Shown here: piece after piece, positions 50,529 through 58,683 of the stretch
How positions within the stretch are numbered: the first letter of the stretch is position 1
Layout of the letters: every line of letters begins with the position of its first letter
Origin: MWAR01 sp035388825
GTDB lineage: Bacteria > Muiribacteriota > Ozemobacteria > Ozemobacterales > Ozemobacteraceae
Reading direction: 5' to 3'
DNA: 64,000 nt
Assembly: GCA_035388825.1 (NCBI GenBank)
Contig: DAOOQQ010000003.1
Coordinates: 1-64,000 of the forward strand
The notes under the pieces: generated by a model
The model's database searches: none
The model's input: the letters and a program-made list of their open reading frames with translations, nothing else
What the model was told of the DNA's origin: nothing
Program-made: the position numbers and the translations under genes

Positions 50529-51254
50529 TCAGAGCCGTTTCGGACAGTGCCCGGCGAGTTCGCAGCCGGCGCAGTCGGGTGAGCGCGCCGGGCATCGGGC
50601 CCGGCCGTGCAGGATGAGGGCGTGGGAGAAGTCGATCCAGCGGTCTTTCGGAACAAGTTTCATCAGATCAGCCTCGATTTTTTCGGCATCGGTCTCGTCC
50701 GTGAGTCCCAGCCGCCGGGAGAGCCGCGTGACATGCGTGTCGACGACGACCCCCGAGGCGATGCCGAACGCCGTGCCGAGCACCACGTTCGCCGTCTTGC
50801 GTCCCACACCGGGCAACACGACCAGCTCTTCGAGACTCCGGGGAACCTCTCCGCCGTGCTCTTCGACCAGGGCTTTCGCGCAGGATATAATATTTTTTGC
50901 TTTATTTCTGAAGAAGCCCGTCGAACGGATATCGGTCTCGAACTCGGCCTGGTCGGCGCCGGCGAAGTCACGTGCCGTGCGGTATTTGTTGAACAGGCTC
51001 GCGGTCACCTTGTTCACCCGCTCGTCGGTGCACTGGGCCGACAGGATCGTCGCAACCAACAGCTGGAGCGGATCGTGATGCGTGAGAGCACATCTGGGAG
51101 CAGGGTAGGTGCGCGCCAGCAGATCGATGATGGGACCGATGCGCCCCGCAGCCCCCTTCACAGGGTCGCCGGAAACCGGAGCAGCGTGCTTGGAAACGGG
51201 CTCCGTCGCGGGTTTGTTTTTGGGTTTCGCAGACGCGGAAGACGATCGTGGCAT
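50529..51254 (-). CDS. nth: Endonuclease III
   Basis: A 241-residue base-excision glycosylase/AP lyase for oxidised pyrimidines. The first 35 residues are a Lys/Pro/Ala-rich extension. The HhH motif LPGVGRKTANVV has catalytic Lys153, and the catalytic Asp is Asp172 in VVDTHV. The 4Fe-4S cluster cysteines are Cys221, Cys228, Cys231 and Cys237, with the standard 6-2-5 spacing. ATG 51254 follows the polX stop by one base with GGGGAA upstream, so both repair genes are co-transcribed. An earlier in-frame start lies inside polX and is unlikely. An A+T-rich patch (50884-50910) encodes RNKAKNIIS. Confidence 0.96.
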   Translation of the reverse strand: MPRSSSASAKPKNKPATEPVSKHAAPVSGDPVKGAAGRIGPIIDLLARTYPAPRCALTHHDPLQLLVATILSAQCTDERVNKVTASLFNKYRTARDFAGADQAEFETDIRSTGFFRNKAKNIISCAKALVEEHGGEVPRSLEELVVLPGVGRKTANVVLGTAFGIASGVVVDTHVTRLSRRLGLTDETDAEKIEADLMKLVPKDRWIDFSHALILHGRARCPARSPDCAGCELAGHCPKRL

Positions 51255-51255
51255 G

Positions 51256-52983
51256 TCAGTTCCCCTTTCGTGCCATCCTGGCCTTGCGCAGCCAGTCGAG
51301 AAGCTCCCCGCCGGACAGGGCATTCAGCAGGTGGCGGGCCTCGAGACCGCCCTTGCGGGCGATGCCGAGGCCATACCGGATATATTCCAGGGAGGCGGGA
51401 TCATGGGCGTCGGGACCGATGACGAACGTCAGGCCCCGGTCCCGCCAGGCGCGGATGTGCCGCCAGTCGAGATCGAGACGCTGCGGCTGGGCATTGATCT
51501 CGACGGCGACCCGGTTGGCGACGCAGGCATCGAGAACCCGTTCGATATCGATCTCGTAGCCCTCCCGGGCCAGGAGCAGCCGGCCCTCGGGGTGGCCGAG
51601 CACCGACGTGAAGGGGTTCTCGACGGCCCGGATGACCCGGCGCGTCATCTCCTCGCGTGGCATGGTGAAACCCGAGTGGACCGAAGCGATCACGAAATCG
51701 AAGCCCGCAAGGGTTTCGGGCGGGTAATCGAGCGCCCCGTCAGCTCGTATATCGCTCTCTATTCCTTTCAGCAGCCGGCACCGGCGGCCATGCGCCGCGT
51801 TCCAGGCATCGATCTCCCGCCACTGGCGTTCGATCGCCACCTCGTCGATCCCGTGCGCGTAATGAGCCGACACCGAGTGATCGCTGATGCCGAGCCAAGA
51901 CCAGCCGAAGCCGGCGGCGGCCTCCGCCATCTCCTCGAGGGAGACGGCGCCATCGGAGGCGTTCGTATGGGCATGGATCGCGCCGCGCAGGTCTTTGGCC
52001 TCGACGAGAACCGGCAGACGGCCGTTCCCGGCCCATTCAATCTCATCCATGCCTTCGCGCAGTTCGGGGGCGACCCAGCTCAAGCCGAGCGCCTCGTAGA
52101 CCTCCTGCTCGGTCGCCATCGGGGCGGCCGTCTCCCCGTCGTAGAGGCCGTATTCGTTGAGCTTGAGCCTCTTCGAGAGGGCCAGCGAACGCATCAGGGT
52201 GTTGTGCTCCTTCGAGCCGGTGAAGTGGCACAACGCCGGCCCCAGCGACTCGGGCGGAACCACGCGCAGATCGACCTGCATCCCGCTCTCCAGGACGACA
52301 GATGTCTTCGTCTCGCCCGTTCCGACGACCCGGACGATGCCCGGAAGGCGCAGGAACGCGGCCATGACCGCCGACCCGCCGTCGGTCGCGGCAAGAATGT
52401 CGATGTCCTTCACCGTTTCCCGGCACCGCCGGAGACTGCCGGCGACGTGGTATTCCGCCCCGGGGGCCTCGCGCTTCAGCCATGCCATCACCTGATCGGC
52501 CGTTTCCCGTGCGGTCGCCAGCAGAAACCGGCCGGCAAACCGCCGGATAAATTCTATTCCATTCAGTATATTCGCAGCGGTTTTCTCGCCGAACCCCTTG
52601 AGACCGGCGATGTTCCCGCCGCGGCAGGCAGCCTCGAGCTTCTCGAGATCGTCGATCCCGAGCTGATCATACAGGAGGCGGACCTTTTTCGGGCCGAGCC
52701 CCGGCACCCGCATCATCCCGAACAGGCCGGGGGGAAACGAGGCCTCGAGCTGGTCGCGTTCGGCGACGCGGCCCGTTTCCAGGAATTCCTTCACATGGCC
52801 GCACATGCTCGCGCCGAATCCCTTGGGGGGCTCGTCGAGGAGCTGTTGCAGAGGGACGGGGTTCGTCTGGAGCGTCCGGGCCGCGTTCTGGTAGGCCCGA
52901 ATCTTGAACGGATTGGCCCCGGCAAGCTCCAGCAACCCGGCCATCTCGTCGAACAGCTCCGCAAGCTTCTCCCGTGCTTCCAT
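51256..52983 (-). CDS. polX: DNA polymerase/3'-5' exonuclease PolX with PHP domain
   Basis: 575 residues. The X-family polymerase core (about 1-310) begins with helix-hairpin-helix segments (KIRAYQNAARTLQ, VPGLGPKKVRLLYDQLG, LKGFGEKTAANIL). The catalytic strand CRETVKDIDILAA contributes the paired aspartates. The PHP domain (about 335-575) has metal ligands in AIHAHTNASDG, GISDHSVSAHY, VIASVHSGF, LGHPEG and IGPDAHDP. PolX acts in gap repair, and the PHP part gives 3'-5' exonuclease or AP-endonuclease activity. ATG 52983 has GGAGG upstream. A longer frame to 53205 lacks a ribosome site and homology. Confidence 0.95.
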   Translation of the reverse strand: MEAREKLAELFDEMAGLLELAGANPFKIRAYQNAARTLQTNPVPLQQLLDEPPKGFGASMCGHVKEFLETGRVAERDQLEASFPPGLFGMMRVPGLGPKKVRLLYDQLGIDDLEKLEAACRGGNIAGLKGFGEKTAANILNGIEFIRRFAGRFLLATARETADQVMAWLKREAPGAEYHVAGSLRRCRETVKDIDILAATDGGSAVMAAFLRLPGIVRVVGTGETKTSVVLESGMQVDLRVVPPESLGPALCHFTGSKEHNTLMRSLALSKRLKLNEYGLYDGETAAPMATEQEVYEALGLSWVAPELREGMDEIEWAGNGRLPVLVEAKDLRGAIHAHTNASDGAVSLEEMAEAAAGFGWSWLGISDHSVSAHYAHGIDEVAIERQWREIDAWNAAHGRRCRLLKGIESDIRADGALDYPPETLAGFDFVIASVHSGFTMPREEMTRRVIRAVENPFTSVLGHPEGRLLLAREGYEIDIERVLDACVANRVAVEINAQPQRLDLDWRHIRAWRDRGLTFVIGPDAHDPASLEYIRYGLGIARKGGLEARHLLNALSGGELLDWLRKARMARKGN

Positions 52984-53101
52984 CGCGCCTCCATTCCCCG
53001 ATCTGTTCCTCCCCTCACCGTAACCCAACCCGCCTGCCGGGTCAAATGCGATCCATGGGCCCTGCATTGTTCCGCCTACGGGGCCACATCGGCGCAGCCT
53101 C

Positions 53102-53130
53102 TTGCGTTTTTCGGAAAGGTACGGCACACT
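53102..53130 (+). promoter_or_regulatory. Possible promoter of the 161-residue secreted protein gene
   Basis: TTGCGT (53102-53107), 17 bases, CACACT (53125-53130). The -10 is weak. It lies in the 220-base divergent region before the ATG at 53204, which also has AAAGGAG. Confidence 0.35.
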
Positions 53131-53203
53131 TGCATCGTGAATCATGGCCGGGCGTTCAACAAACAAAAGCCCGGTCGAACCGTGAAAGGAGCTTGAAACC
53201 CGC

Positions 53204-53689
53204 ATGAAAAAACTGTCTCTCCTCCTCGTCGTCCTGGCCGCGTTCCTCGTTCTGGCCGTCTCGGCCGAAGCCGGAAGCTACACGAAGCAGAATCATTCGC
53301 TGTATCTCGACGGCAAGGTCCTCGTCCGCTTCGACCAGCTGCTCCTCGGCTGGACCCGTGACCAGAAGGAAATCGACCGCATCCGCTTCAAGATGACTTG
53401 CCTGAAGGGCGCCGCCGTGTTGAATAACATCGAGTATATCGACACCGCCGTCGATGGCAAGGAAACGGTCCGCTGGGCCAAGTCCCAGGAGCCGATGAAC
53501 CTCGACTTCTCGGCGAAGCTCGGTCACATGGACCGCGCCCACCGGGTCTGGATCGCCCAGACCTCCGAGATCAAGGTCGCCCCGTATGATCTCAAGACCG
53601 CCAAGGTCCGGTTCCACATCAAGGCTTCGGGCCGCAACTACAAGGTCACCTGGGTTCCGCTGACCGGTGAGGTCCACGCGATCTGGTGA
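53204..53689 (+). CDS. Small secreted protein of unknown function
   Basis: 161 residues with a clear signal peptide (MKKLSLLLVVLAAFLVLAVS, cleavage near AEA). The mature part is beta-rich with alternating charged and hydrophobic residues (SLYLDGKVLVRFDQLLLG, KVRFHIKASGRNYKVTW) and one Cys. No domain is recognised. Codon choice is very regular (almost all C- or G-ending), which hints at good expression. It is a single gene with its own terminator, divergent from polX. Confidence 0.75.
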   Translation: MKKLSLLLVVLAAFLVLAVSAEAGSYTKQNHSLYLDGKVLVRFDQLLLGWTRDQKEIDRIRFKMTCLKGAAVLNNIEYIDTAVDGKETVRWAKSQEPMNLDFSAKLGHMDRAHRVWIAQTSEIKVAPYDLKTAKVRFHIKASGRNYKVTWVPLTGEVHAIW

Positions 53690-53721
53690 TCGTTCGTTTC
53701 AAAACCCTATCCTAATCTGAT

Positions 53722-53750
53722 TCCCGGCCGGAAACGGCCGGGATTTTTTT
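53722..53750 (+). terminator. Rho-independent terminator
   Basis: TCCCGGCCG (53722-53730), GAAA loop, CGGCCGGGA (53735-53743), then a run of seven T residues. Confidence 0.97.
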
Positions 53751-53752
53751 CT

Positions 53753-54337
53753 TCAGCGGGGCTTTCTGCGCAGGTTGCGATGTTCCTCGACCGAGGAGCG
53801 CAGCTCGTCGAACAGGGCCTGCGCCCGCTCAACGGCACCGATCTCATCGTAGATGCGGAACGGCTGGAACACTGCGATTCCGAGCAGAGCCGCCAGCAGG
53901 GTCATCATCAGGCCGGAGAGGGTGCCGAGGTGCATGCCCAGGCCGAGCAGGGAAAAAGCACTCCAACAGAGGACCCACGAGACCGCGCTTCCGACGAAGG
54001 CGAAGGCGAGTGTGCAGAGAACCCGGACGAGCACCGGGCCCACAAACTCCTCCCGGGGGATATTGAGCCGCCGGGCAAGAAGGGCTTCGATCACCGGGTC
54101 GGGGTGACGGCCGAGATTCAGCCGGAGAACGACGGCCCGGCGCCAGTCGAAGGATTCCAGGCGCAGAAAATCGTCGTCCGGGGAAGGTTCGGGCGGGGCT
54201 TCCGGCGCGGGCGTCTCGGCAGGCGGGGCAGAAGGTTCGGCGGGCGGAGCGCTCACGGCAGGCTCTTTCCTGGCAGGCGCGGGCTGGGGCTTATCCGGGG
54301 TGGGACCTCCCGGCGTTGGGACGGCATCGGGACTCAT
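53753..54337 (-). CDS. Pro-rich hypothetical protein with two membrane helices
   Basis: 194 residues. Residues 1-55 are Pro/Ala/Glu-rich and disordered. A soluble segment follows (FDWRRAVVLRLNLGRHPDPV), then two membrane helices (about 101-122 and 130-152) and a charged C-terminal helix (VERAQALFDELRSSVEEHRN). No family is recognised. Its stop lies 3 bases past the terminator of the convergent gene. The promoter was not identified. Confidence 0.6.
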   Translation of the reverse strand: MSPDAVPTPGGPTPDKPQPAPARKEPAVSAPPAEPSAPPAETPAPEAPPEPSPDDDFLRLESFDWRRAVVLRLNLGRHPDPVIEALLARRLNIPREEFVGPVLVRVLCTLAFAFVGSAVSWVLCWSAFSLLGLGMHLGTLSGLMMTLLAALLGIAVFQPFRIYDEIGAVERAQALFDELRSSVEEHRNLRRKPR

Positions 54338-54457
54338 GCGGCATCATCCTCCGCTGCAACTATATCACAGGGGCTATGCCGCACGGGAAGGCGGGCGTAT
54401 ACTGGGACGGGGTTCATCGTCACCGTTTCTGCAACCGCATCCCTGCCGGAGGCCACC

Positions 54458-55522
54458 ATGCCGTTATCCCCCCCCCCTCGCACCTTGTTCGGCCGCTGCC
54501 TGCTGCTTCTCGTCTTCGTCGCCGCGACGGCTCAGGCGGGCGCCTGGTCGTATCACACCCACCGCAAGATCGTCTCCGACGCGATCGCCTTCCTGCCAAC
54601 CGAGTTCCAGAACCGGTTTCTTCCGTTCAAGGACGTGATGATGAAGGGGGCGACCGATCCCGACACCGTCCTGAAAGATTTCATGAACCATGTGTATCAC
54701 ATCCACAGCCGCACGGGGCACGATTCGGCCGTCCGGATCACGGAGCTGTTCGAACAGGCCGCCGAGCACGTGCGGCGGAGCGGGCCGGGCGCCGAGGCGG
54801 CCTATACGATGGGCCTGCTCGCCCATTACGTCGCCGATCTGAACCAGCCGCTCCATACGGGGGGGCGCGAGGCGGACAGCGCGGAGAGCGATTATCACAG
54901 CACGTTCGAGCGGGATGTACAGAGTCGCATGAAGCTGATCCCCGTGCCCGTACCGGTGACGGGCGGGTACCGGCCGGTCACCGACCCGGCCGGCCGGGTG
55001 CGGGAGATGGCGGAAGCGGCCGGTCGGCCGTATGATCGTATCGGGACGGCCTATCGGGGGGGCCGCGGGGTGTTCGACCTGGAGGATCTCGTGCGCGACC
55101 AGTATGCCGCGGCCGTGCGGCACGTCGCCGATTTCTGGCTGGGTACGCTGGGCCGGGGCGGGCTGATCATTCCGCTGACGCCGCCGGCCACGGCCGTCAC
55201 GGCCGACGCGACGGCCCCGGCGGGAATGCGCCGTCCGGGTGAGGTCGGGTCGTCTTCGAGCCAGGCACAATCCCCCGGAGCACCGTCCTTCATGGTCATC
55301 CAGAAGCCGGGCCCCATCGATCTCAACACGGCAACGCTGGACCAGCTCATGCATATCCCGGGTATCGGGGAAAAGCGGGCGCGGGCGATCATCGAGGCGA
55401 GGCGGGTCAGGCCCTTTTCCTCGCTTCGCGATCTCGCCCTGGTCACGTATCCCGACAGCGGCCGGAAGGCGTTCAACGTCGGCCTGATCGACCGGCTCGC
55501 CGACCACGTCACGGTGAAGTGA
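54458..55522 (+). CDS. Exported Zn-phospholipase C / P1-nuclease-like domain fused to a ComEA-type HhH domain
   Basis: 354 residues. A signal peptide (1-29) is followed directly by Trp30, as in enzymes whose mature N-terminal Trp binds zinc. All nine ligand positions of the trinuclear-zinc superfamily can be read: Trp30, His35, Asp67, His81, His123, Asp127, His133, His147, Glu151. The last five have the spacing of phospholipase C (4, 6, 14, 4), while Trp30-His35 matches P1 nuclease. After a Ser/Pro linker, residues about 295-350 form a helix-hairpin-helix DNA-binding unit (IDLNTATLDQLMHIPGIGEK) of ComEA type. ATG 54458 has GGAGG upstream. A secreted nuclease is plausible; a phospholipase is possible. 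Confidence 0.85.
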   Translation: MPLSPPPRTLFGRCLLLLVFVAATAQAGAWSYHTHRKIVSDAIAFLPTEFQNRFLPFKDVMMKGATDPDTVLKDFMNHVYHIHSRTGHDSAVRITELFEQAAEHVRRSGPGAEAAYTMGLLAHYVADLNQPLHTGGREADSAESDYHSTFERDVQSRMKLIPVPVPVTGGYRPVTDPAGRVREMAEAAGRPYDRIGTAYRGGRGVFDLEDLVRDQYAAAVRHVADFWLGTLGRGGLIIPLTPPATAVTADATAPAGMRRPGEVGSSSSQAQSPGAPSFMVIQKPGPIDLNTATLDQLMHIPGIGEKRARAIIEARRVRPFSSLRDLALVTYPDSGRKAFNVGLIDRLADHVTVK

Positions 55523-55606
55523 TTTATTTGTTGTAATATTATATAACCACGAATCTCCGGAAAAGCCGAGAACCGGCCCCGCCGGATCTTCGCGGTGCCA
55601 GCACGC

Positions 55607-56116
55607 TCACTTCGCCTTCTTCACGGCCTCGAGAGCGGCTTCGAAGTTGGGGGAGCTGGCGACTTCCTTCACCAGCTCGGCGTAGGTGATCGTGCCGGTC
55701 GAGTCGACCACGAACACGCCGCGCGCGAGCAGCCGGAGTTCCTTGATGTGCAGGCCCCAGGCGTCGGCGAACGACATCGCCAGGTGGTCGGAAAGCGTCT
55801 TGACCTTGTCGATCCCGGCGCCGCCACACCAGCGGGACTGGGCAAACGGCAGATCGGCCGAGACGGCGTAGATCGTGACTCCGGGAAGCTTCGCCGCCTC
55901 CTGGTTGAACCGGCGGACCTGGGCGTCACAGACGGGCGTATCGAGCGACGGCACGGTCGTGAACACCCGCACCCCCTTCGTGTCGGCGAGGCGAACAGGC
56001 TCGAGGCCGGTTCCGGACACGGTGAAATCCGGGGCTTTCATCCCGGCGACGACCGTCTTGCCGAGCAGGGTCAGGGGGTTTCCCTGGAAGGTGACTGCGC
56101 CATGGTGTTCCATCAT
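55607..56116 (-). CDS. tpx: Thiol peroxidase
   Basis: A 169-residue atypical 2-Cys peroxiredoxin. VTFQGNPLTLLG near the start is family-typical. The peroxidatic Cys63 is in VPSLDTPVCD and the resolving Cys97 in SRWCGGAG. It reduces hydrogen and alkyl peroxides with thioredoxin. I choose the ATG at 56116 because AGGAG lies 8 bases before it. An ATG six bases upstream is too close to that site. It is divergent from the leaderless STAS gene. The gap 55523-55606 downstream holds an A+T-rich stretch including AATATTATA. Confidence 0.95.
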   Translation of the reverse strand: MMEHHGAVTFQGNPLTLLGKTVVAGMKAPDFTVSGTGLEPVRLADTKGVRVFTTVPSLDTPVCDAQVRRFNQEAAKLPGVTIYAVSADLPFAQSRWCGGAGIDKVKTLSDHLAMSFADAWGLHIKELRLLARGVFVVDSTGTITYAELVKEVASSPNFEAALEAVKKAK

Positions 56117-56158
56117 CTGCATCTCTCCTATTTTCTTCTTTTGCGCCGCATGTGCGCG

Positions 56159-56188
56159 TTGACAGGTTCATGAATCTGCCTCTATCAT
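56159..56188 (+). promoter_or_regulatory. Consensus promoter of the leaderless STAS gene
   Basis: TTGACA (56159-56164), 18 bases, TATCAT (56183-56188), and the ATG begins 7 bases later (56196). Transcription should start at or next to the start codon. No Shine-Dalgarno is present. Confidence 0.8.
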
Positions 56189-56195
56189 ATCATGT

Positions 56196-56546
56196 ATGGT
56201 GGATTTCAAAATTGCGACCGAAACAGCGGGTGAGGTCACGATCATCCGGACGAACGGGTACCTCGACGACATCGGCGGGAAGCAGGTCAAAGAAGCCTGC
56301 GAACGACTCCTGGCCGGCGGCGCGATCCGATTCGTGTTCAACCTCTCGAACACGCCCGTCATCAACTCGACGGGGCTGTCGATGATCCTCGACATCGTCG
56401 TGAAGGTCATCGATTATCACGACGGAAAAGTCGCCGTCACGGGCCTGACGAAGCTCACCCGGACGGCCCTCCAGATGACCGGCGTCCTGACGCTCTGCCA
56501 GGCCTACGAGACGGAGCAGGAAGCGGTCGAGGCAGCCGCCGGATGA
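56196..56546 (+). CDS. STAS-domain protein (anti-sigma factor antagonist type)
   Basis: A 116-residue single STAS domain. The phosphorylatable Ser/Thr lies in the loop VINSTGLSMI, matching the DSSGL element of SpoIIAA/RsbV proteins. The strand pattern (VTIIRTNGYLDDIGG, IRFVFNLSN) and the final helix fit. Such proteins bind anti-sigma kinases or act in partner-switching complexes. No kinase or phosphatase partner is nearby. Translation appears leaderless. Its stop overlaps the next gene's ATG, so both share one transcript. Confidence 0.85.
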   Translation: MVDFKIATETAGEVTIIRTNGYLDDIGGKQVKEACERLLAGGAIRFVFNLSNTPVINSTGLSMILDIVVKVIDYHDGKVAVTGLTKLTRTALQMTGVLTLCQAYETEQEAVEAAAG

Positions 56547-57739
56547 CGCGGTTCAGCCGGACCCGCCGCGCGGGAGCTCTGGCTCTCTGCGCGCTCACCG
56601 CGTGGCTTTTCGCCCCGGCGGCCGGTCCATTGAAGAGTTATCACTATAGCTTTTCGTCTCCGTTGCTGGCGCAGGACGAGGCAGGCGCCGATGCCCCCAC
56701 CGACAGCCAGGCCCCGGCAGACGGCGCCGATGCCGCTTCCAACCCTGGTCCGGAACCCTCCGCCCAGAGCGGAGACACGGGAACGCCCGCGACCGACACC
56801 GCCGCCGGAAGCGCTTCGGATGCGCAGGCGGAGGACACGTCCGAGCCGGAGAAGCCGAAGGTCGACCCGGCGGATGCGATGTACGGCGAAGCCCACATGA
56901 AGCTGGCACGGCGGCATTTCAAGACCGGCAACGTCGACCGGGCGAAAGAGGAGCTCAATCTGGTGATCGAGCGGCTGGCCGATCACACCGAGGCGCGATT
57001 CATGCGGGCCGTCATCGCCGCCAAGACCAAGGATTTCATGGGCGCCTGGCGGCACATCACGGTTGCCGAGCAGTCCGCCCCGGACCACCCCCGCATCAAG
57101 GAGTTCGTGGCCCGCCTCGAGAAGGCGATGCCGCGGCCGAGCGTCATCACCGAGGAGGTCGCGGCGCGGCCCGCCCCGACCCATGCCTCCGAGCTTCTCT
57201 CCGACGCGATCGAGGCCGTGTTCGCCGACAAGGCGGCAAGCGCCAGGCTCACCGGCGTCGGCTGCACGGAGCTGGCGGCGGTCGACGGGAAAACGGTCGC
57301 GAAGCTGGTGTTCGAGGGCAATGCCGCTCTCGAGGCCGGTCCGGTGGAGAACGCCCTCAAATCCGTCCTGAAGGGCGAGATTCTCGAGAGCACGACGGCC
57401 AGCGAAGGCCAGACCCTGAAGATCTCGGCGGAAGTTCCCGGCCTCCCGCTGCTGAACCCGGCGGCCAAGCCCGTGCCCAGCATCGGCGAGCTGCTCAAGA
57501 CCGCCTCCGAGGAAACGGATGTGGCGCTGAAGAACAGCTCCGAGAGCGAACCCGACGCCGACAAGCGCATCACGGGCACTTACACGATCGTCGCCGCCAG
57601 CCTCCGGACCGTGAATGATTTCCTTCGCAGGATCTCGCCGCAGGCCCTCGACGGGCGCATCGTGAACATCGTGAGCACCACGATGAACACGAAGAGCGTC
57701 TGGAAGGGCGATGTCAGTTTCCGGTTCACGGCTCCCTGA
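56543..57739 (+). CDS. Exported TPR-containing protein of unknown function
   Basis: 398 residues. A hydrophobic segment (about 10-28) serves as signal or anchor. An Asp/Ala/Pro-rich linker follows (about 45-100), then TPR-like helices (about 113-190, ARRHFKTGNVDRAKEELNLV). The C-terminal domain (215-398) is alpha/beta and ends LRTVNDFLRRISPQALDGRI, then a beta strand, which vaguely recalls PilO-type assembly proteins. The ATG overlaps the STAS stop (ATGA). Codons 29-38 lie in an A+T-rich patch (56634-56655). Function unknown. Confidence 0.65.
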   Translation: MTRFSRTRRAGALALCALTAWLFAPAAGPLKSYHYSFSSPLLAQDEAGADAPTDSQAPADGADAASNPGPEPSAQSGDTGTPATDTAAGSASDAQAEDTSEPEKPKVDPADAMYGEAHMKLARRHFKTGNVDRAKEELNLVIERLADHTEARFMRAVIAAKTKDFMGAWRHITVAEQSAPDHPRIKEFVARLEKAMPRPSVITEEVAARPAPTHASELLSDAIEAVFADKAASARLTGVGCTELAAVDGKTVAKLVFEGNAALEAGPVENALKSVLKGEILESTTASEGQTLKISAEVPGLPLLNPAAKPVPSIGELLKTASEETDVALKNSSESEPDADKRITGTYTIVAASLRTVNDFLRRISPQALDGRIVNIVSTTMNTKSVWKGDVSFRFTAP

Positions 57740-57803
57740 CGTTTCGGGGGAATTCCGGATAAACGAACTCCCGCCATCAGCCGATAGGTGGGCTGGATTT
57801 CAC

Positions 57804-58649
57804 ATGCCACACCGAACGAACGCGCTTTCTTTCCGCATTCTGCCTGTCATCGTCGCGGCAGCCCTTCTGCTGTCCGGCTGGTGGATGACCGGACGGGGGG
57901 CGGCATTCACCAACCGCGATCTGGTCGTCCTGAACGTCGTCATGCCCGCCGTGGCGGCCGGCTGGCGGGCCCACAAGCGGCGGAATCCCGTGGGCCCGGC
58001 GATTCTCCAGGGCCTCGCGGGCGGGCTGCTGATGCACAAGGCACTGGAAACGGCCGCCAAGGTGCGTGACGACGACACGTGGCGGGCCTGGCGGGCGAAG
58101 ATCCTGATGAACGTCGGGGCATCGCTGGCCGAGTCCGCTCCCGACGGGCGGTTCCGGTACCGGATGGATCTTGGCCCCTTCTGGCTCGAAGCCGGGCCCG
58201 GCGGCTGCCGGGTGCGGCCGGCCCTGCACGCCTCACTCGCCCCGCTGCTGAACATGGCCGACGGCGCCCGTCTCGATTTCGGACGCACGCTCCGGCTCGG
58301 CACCCTCTCGTTCGAGCGCGGCCGCAACAGCGATGGCACGATCGGCCGCAACGGGGCCCTGGCCTACAGCAACGCGAACAACCTCGTGACGAACCGGCGG
58401 GGCGACCACGTCGGCCACGAGCTGGTCCACACGTTCCAGTACCGGCGCGAGGCGTTCCTCAGCCGGAACCTGAGCCAGATCTTCCCCTCGATCGCCTGCC
58501 GCACCGGCCGCTGGGTCGACGACACCGGCTGGTCCGTCGCCTGGGCCCTCGAGTGTCTCGCCGCCGACCTGCGCGGCGAAGAGCGCGATTTCGACATCCT
58601 GATGGAGCGCGAGGCCTACGAGCTGACCGACACCCGCGGCAACCACTGA
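57804..58649 (+). CDS. Membrane-anchored protein with HExxH metallopeptidase-like motif
   Basis: 281 residues. A membrane helix (about 10-28, LPVIVAAALLLSGWWMTG) is followed by a second weak hydrophobic stretch. The conserved-looking part contains HELVH (in DHVGHELVHTFQYR, about 200-213), the zinc-binding HExxH signature, and a later Glu-rich segment (MEREAYELTD) that could supply a third ligand. The family is not recognised. Zinc peptidase activity is therefore a hypothesis. The start ATG 57804 lacks a good Shine-Dalgarno. An in-frame start 93 bases upstream gives a hydrophilic extension and is less likely. Confidence 0.6.
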   Translation: MPHRTNALSFRILPVIVAAALLLSGWWMTGRGAAFTNRDLVVLNVVMPAVAAGWRAHKRRNPVGPAILQGLAGGLLMHKALETAAKVRDDDTWRAWRAKILMNVGASLAESAPDGRFRYRMDLGPFWLEAGPGGCRVRPALHASLAPLLNMADGARLDFGRTLRLGTLSFERGRNSDGTIGRNGALAYSNANNLVTNRRGDHVGHELVHTFQYRREAFLSRNLSQIFPSIACRTGRWVDDTGWSVAWALECLAADLRGEERDFDILMEREAYELTDTRGNH

Positions 58650-58671
58650 GCCCGCGCAGGCCCTTCCGGGG

Positions 58672-58677
58672 TATACT
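58672..58677 (+). promoter_or_regulatory. -10 box of a probably leaderless promoter
   Basis: TATACT ends 6 bases before the ATG at 58684. No Shine-Dalgarno at usable distance and no clear -35. Confidence 0.55.
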
Positions 58678-58683
58678 GGGGGC

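Noticed and set aside
51323..53205. Upstream extensions of nth (to 51323) and polX (to 53205)
   Set aside because: They lack ribosome sites and homology. Good starts exist at 51254 and 52983.
53780..54457. A 226-codon upstream extension of the Zn-PLC-like gene
   Set aside because: It is antisense to the Pro-rich membrane protein gene and lacks domain content. A signal peptide and ribosome site mark ATG 54458.
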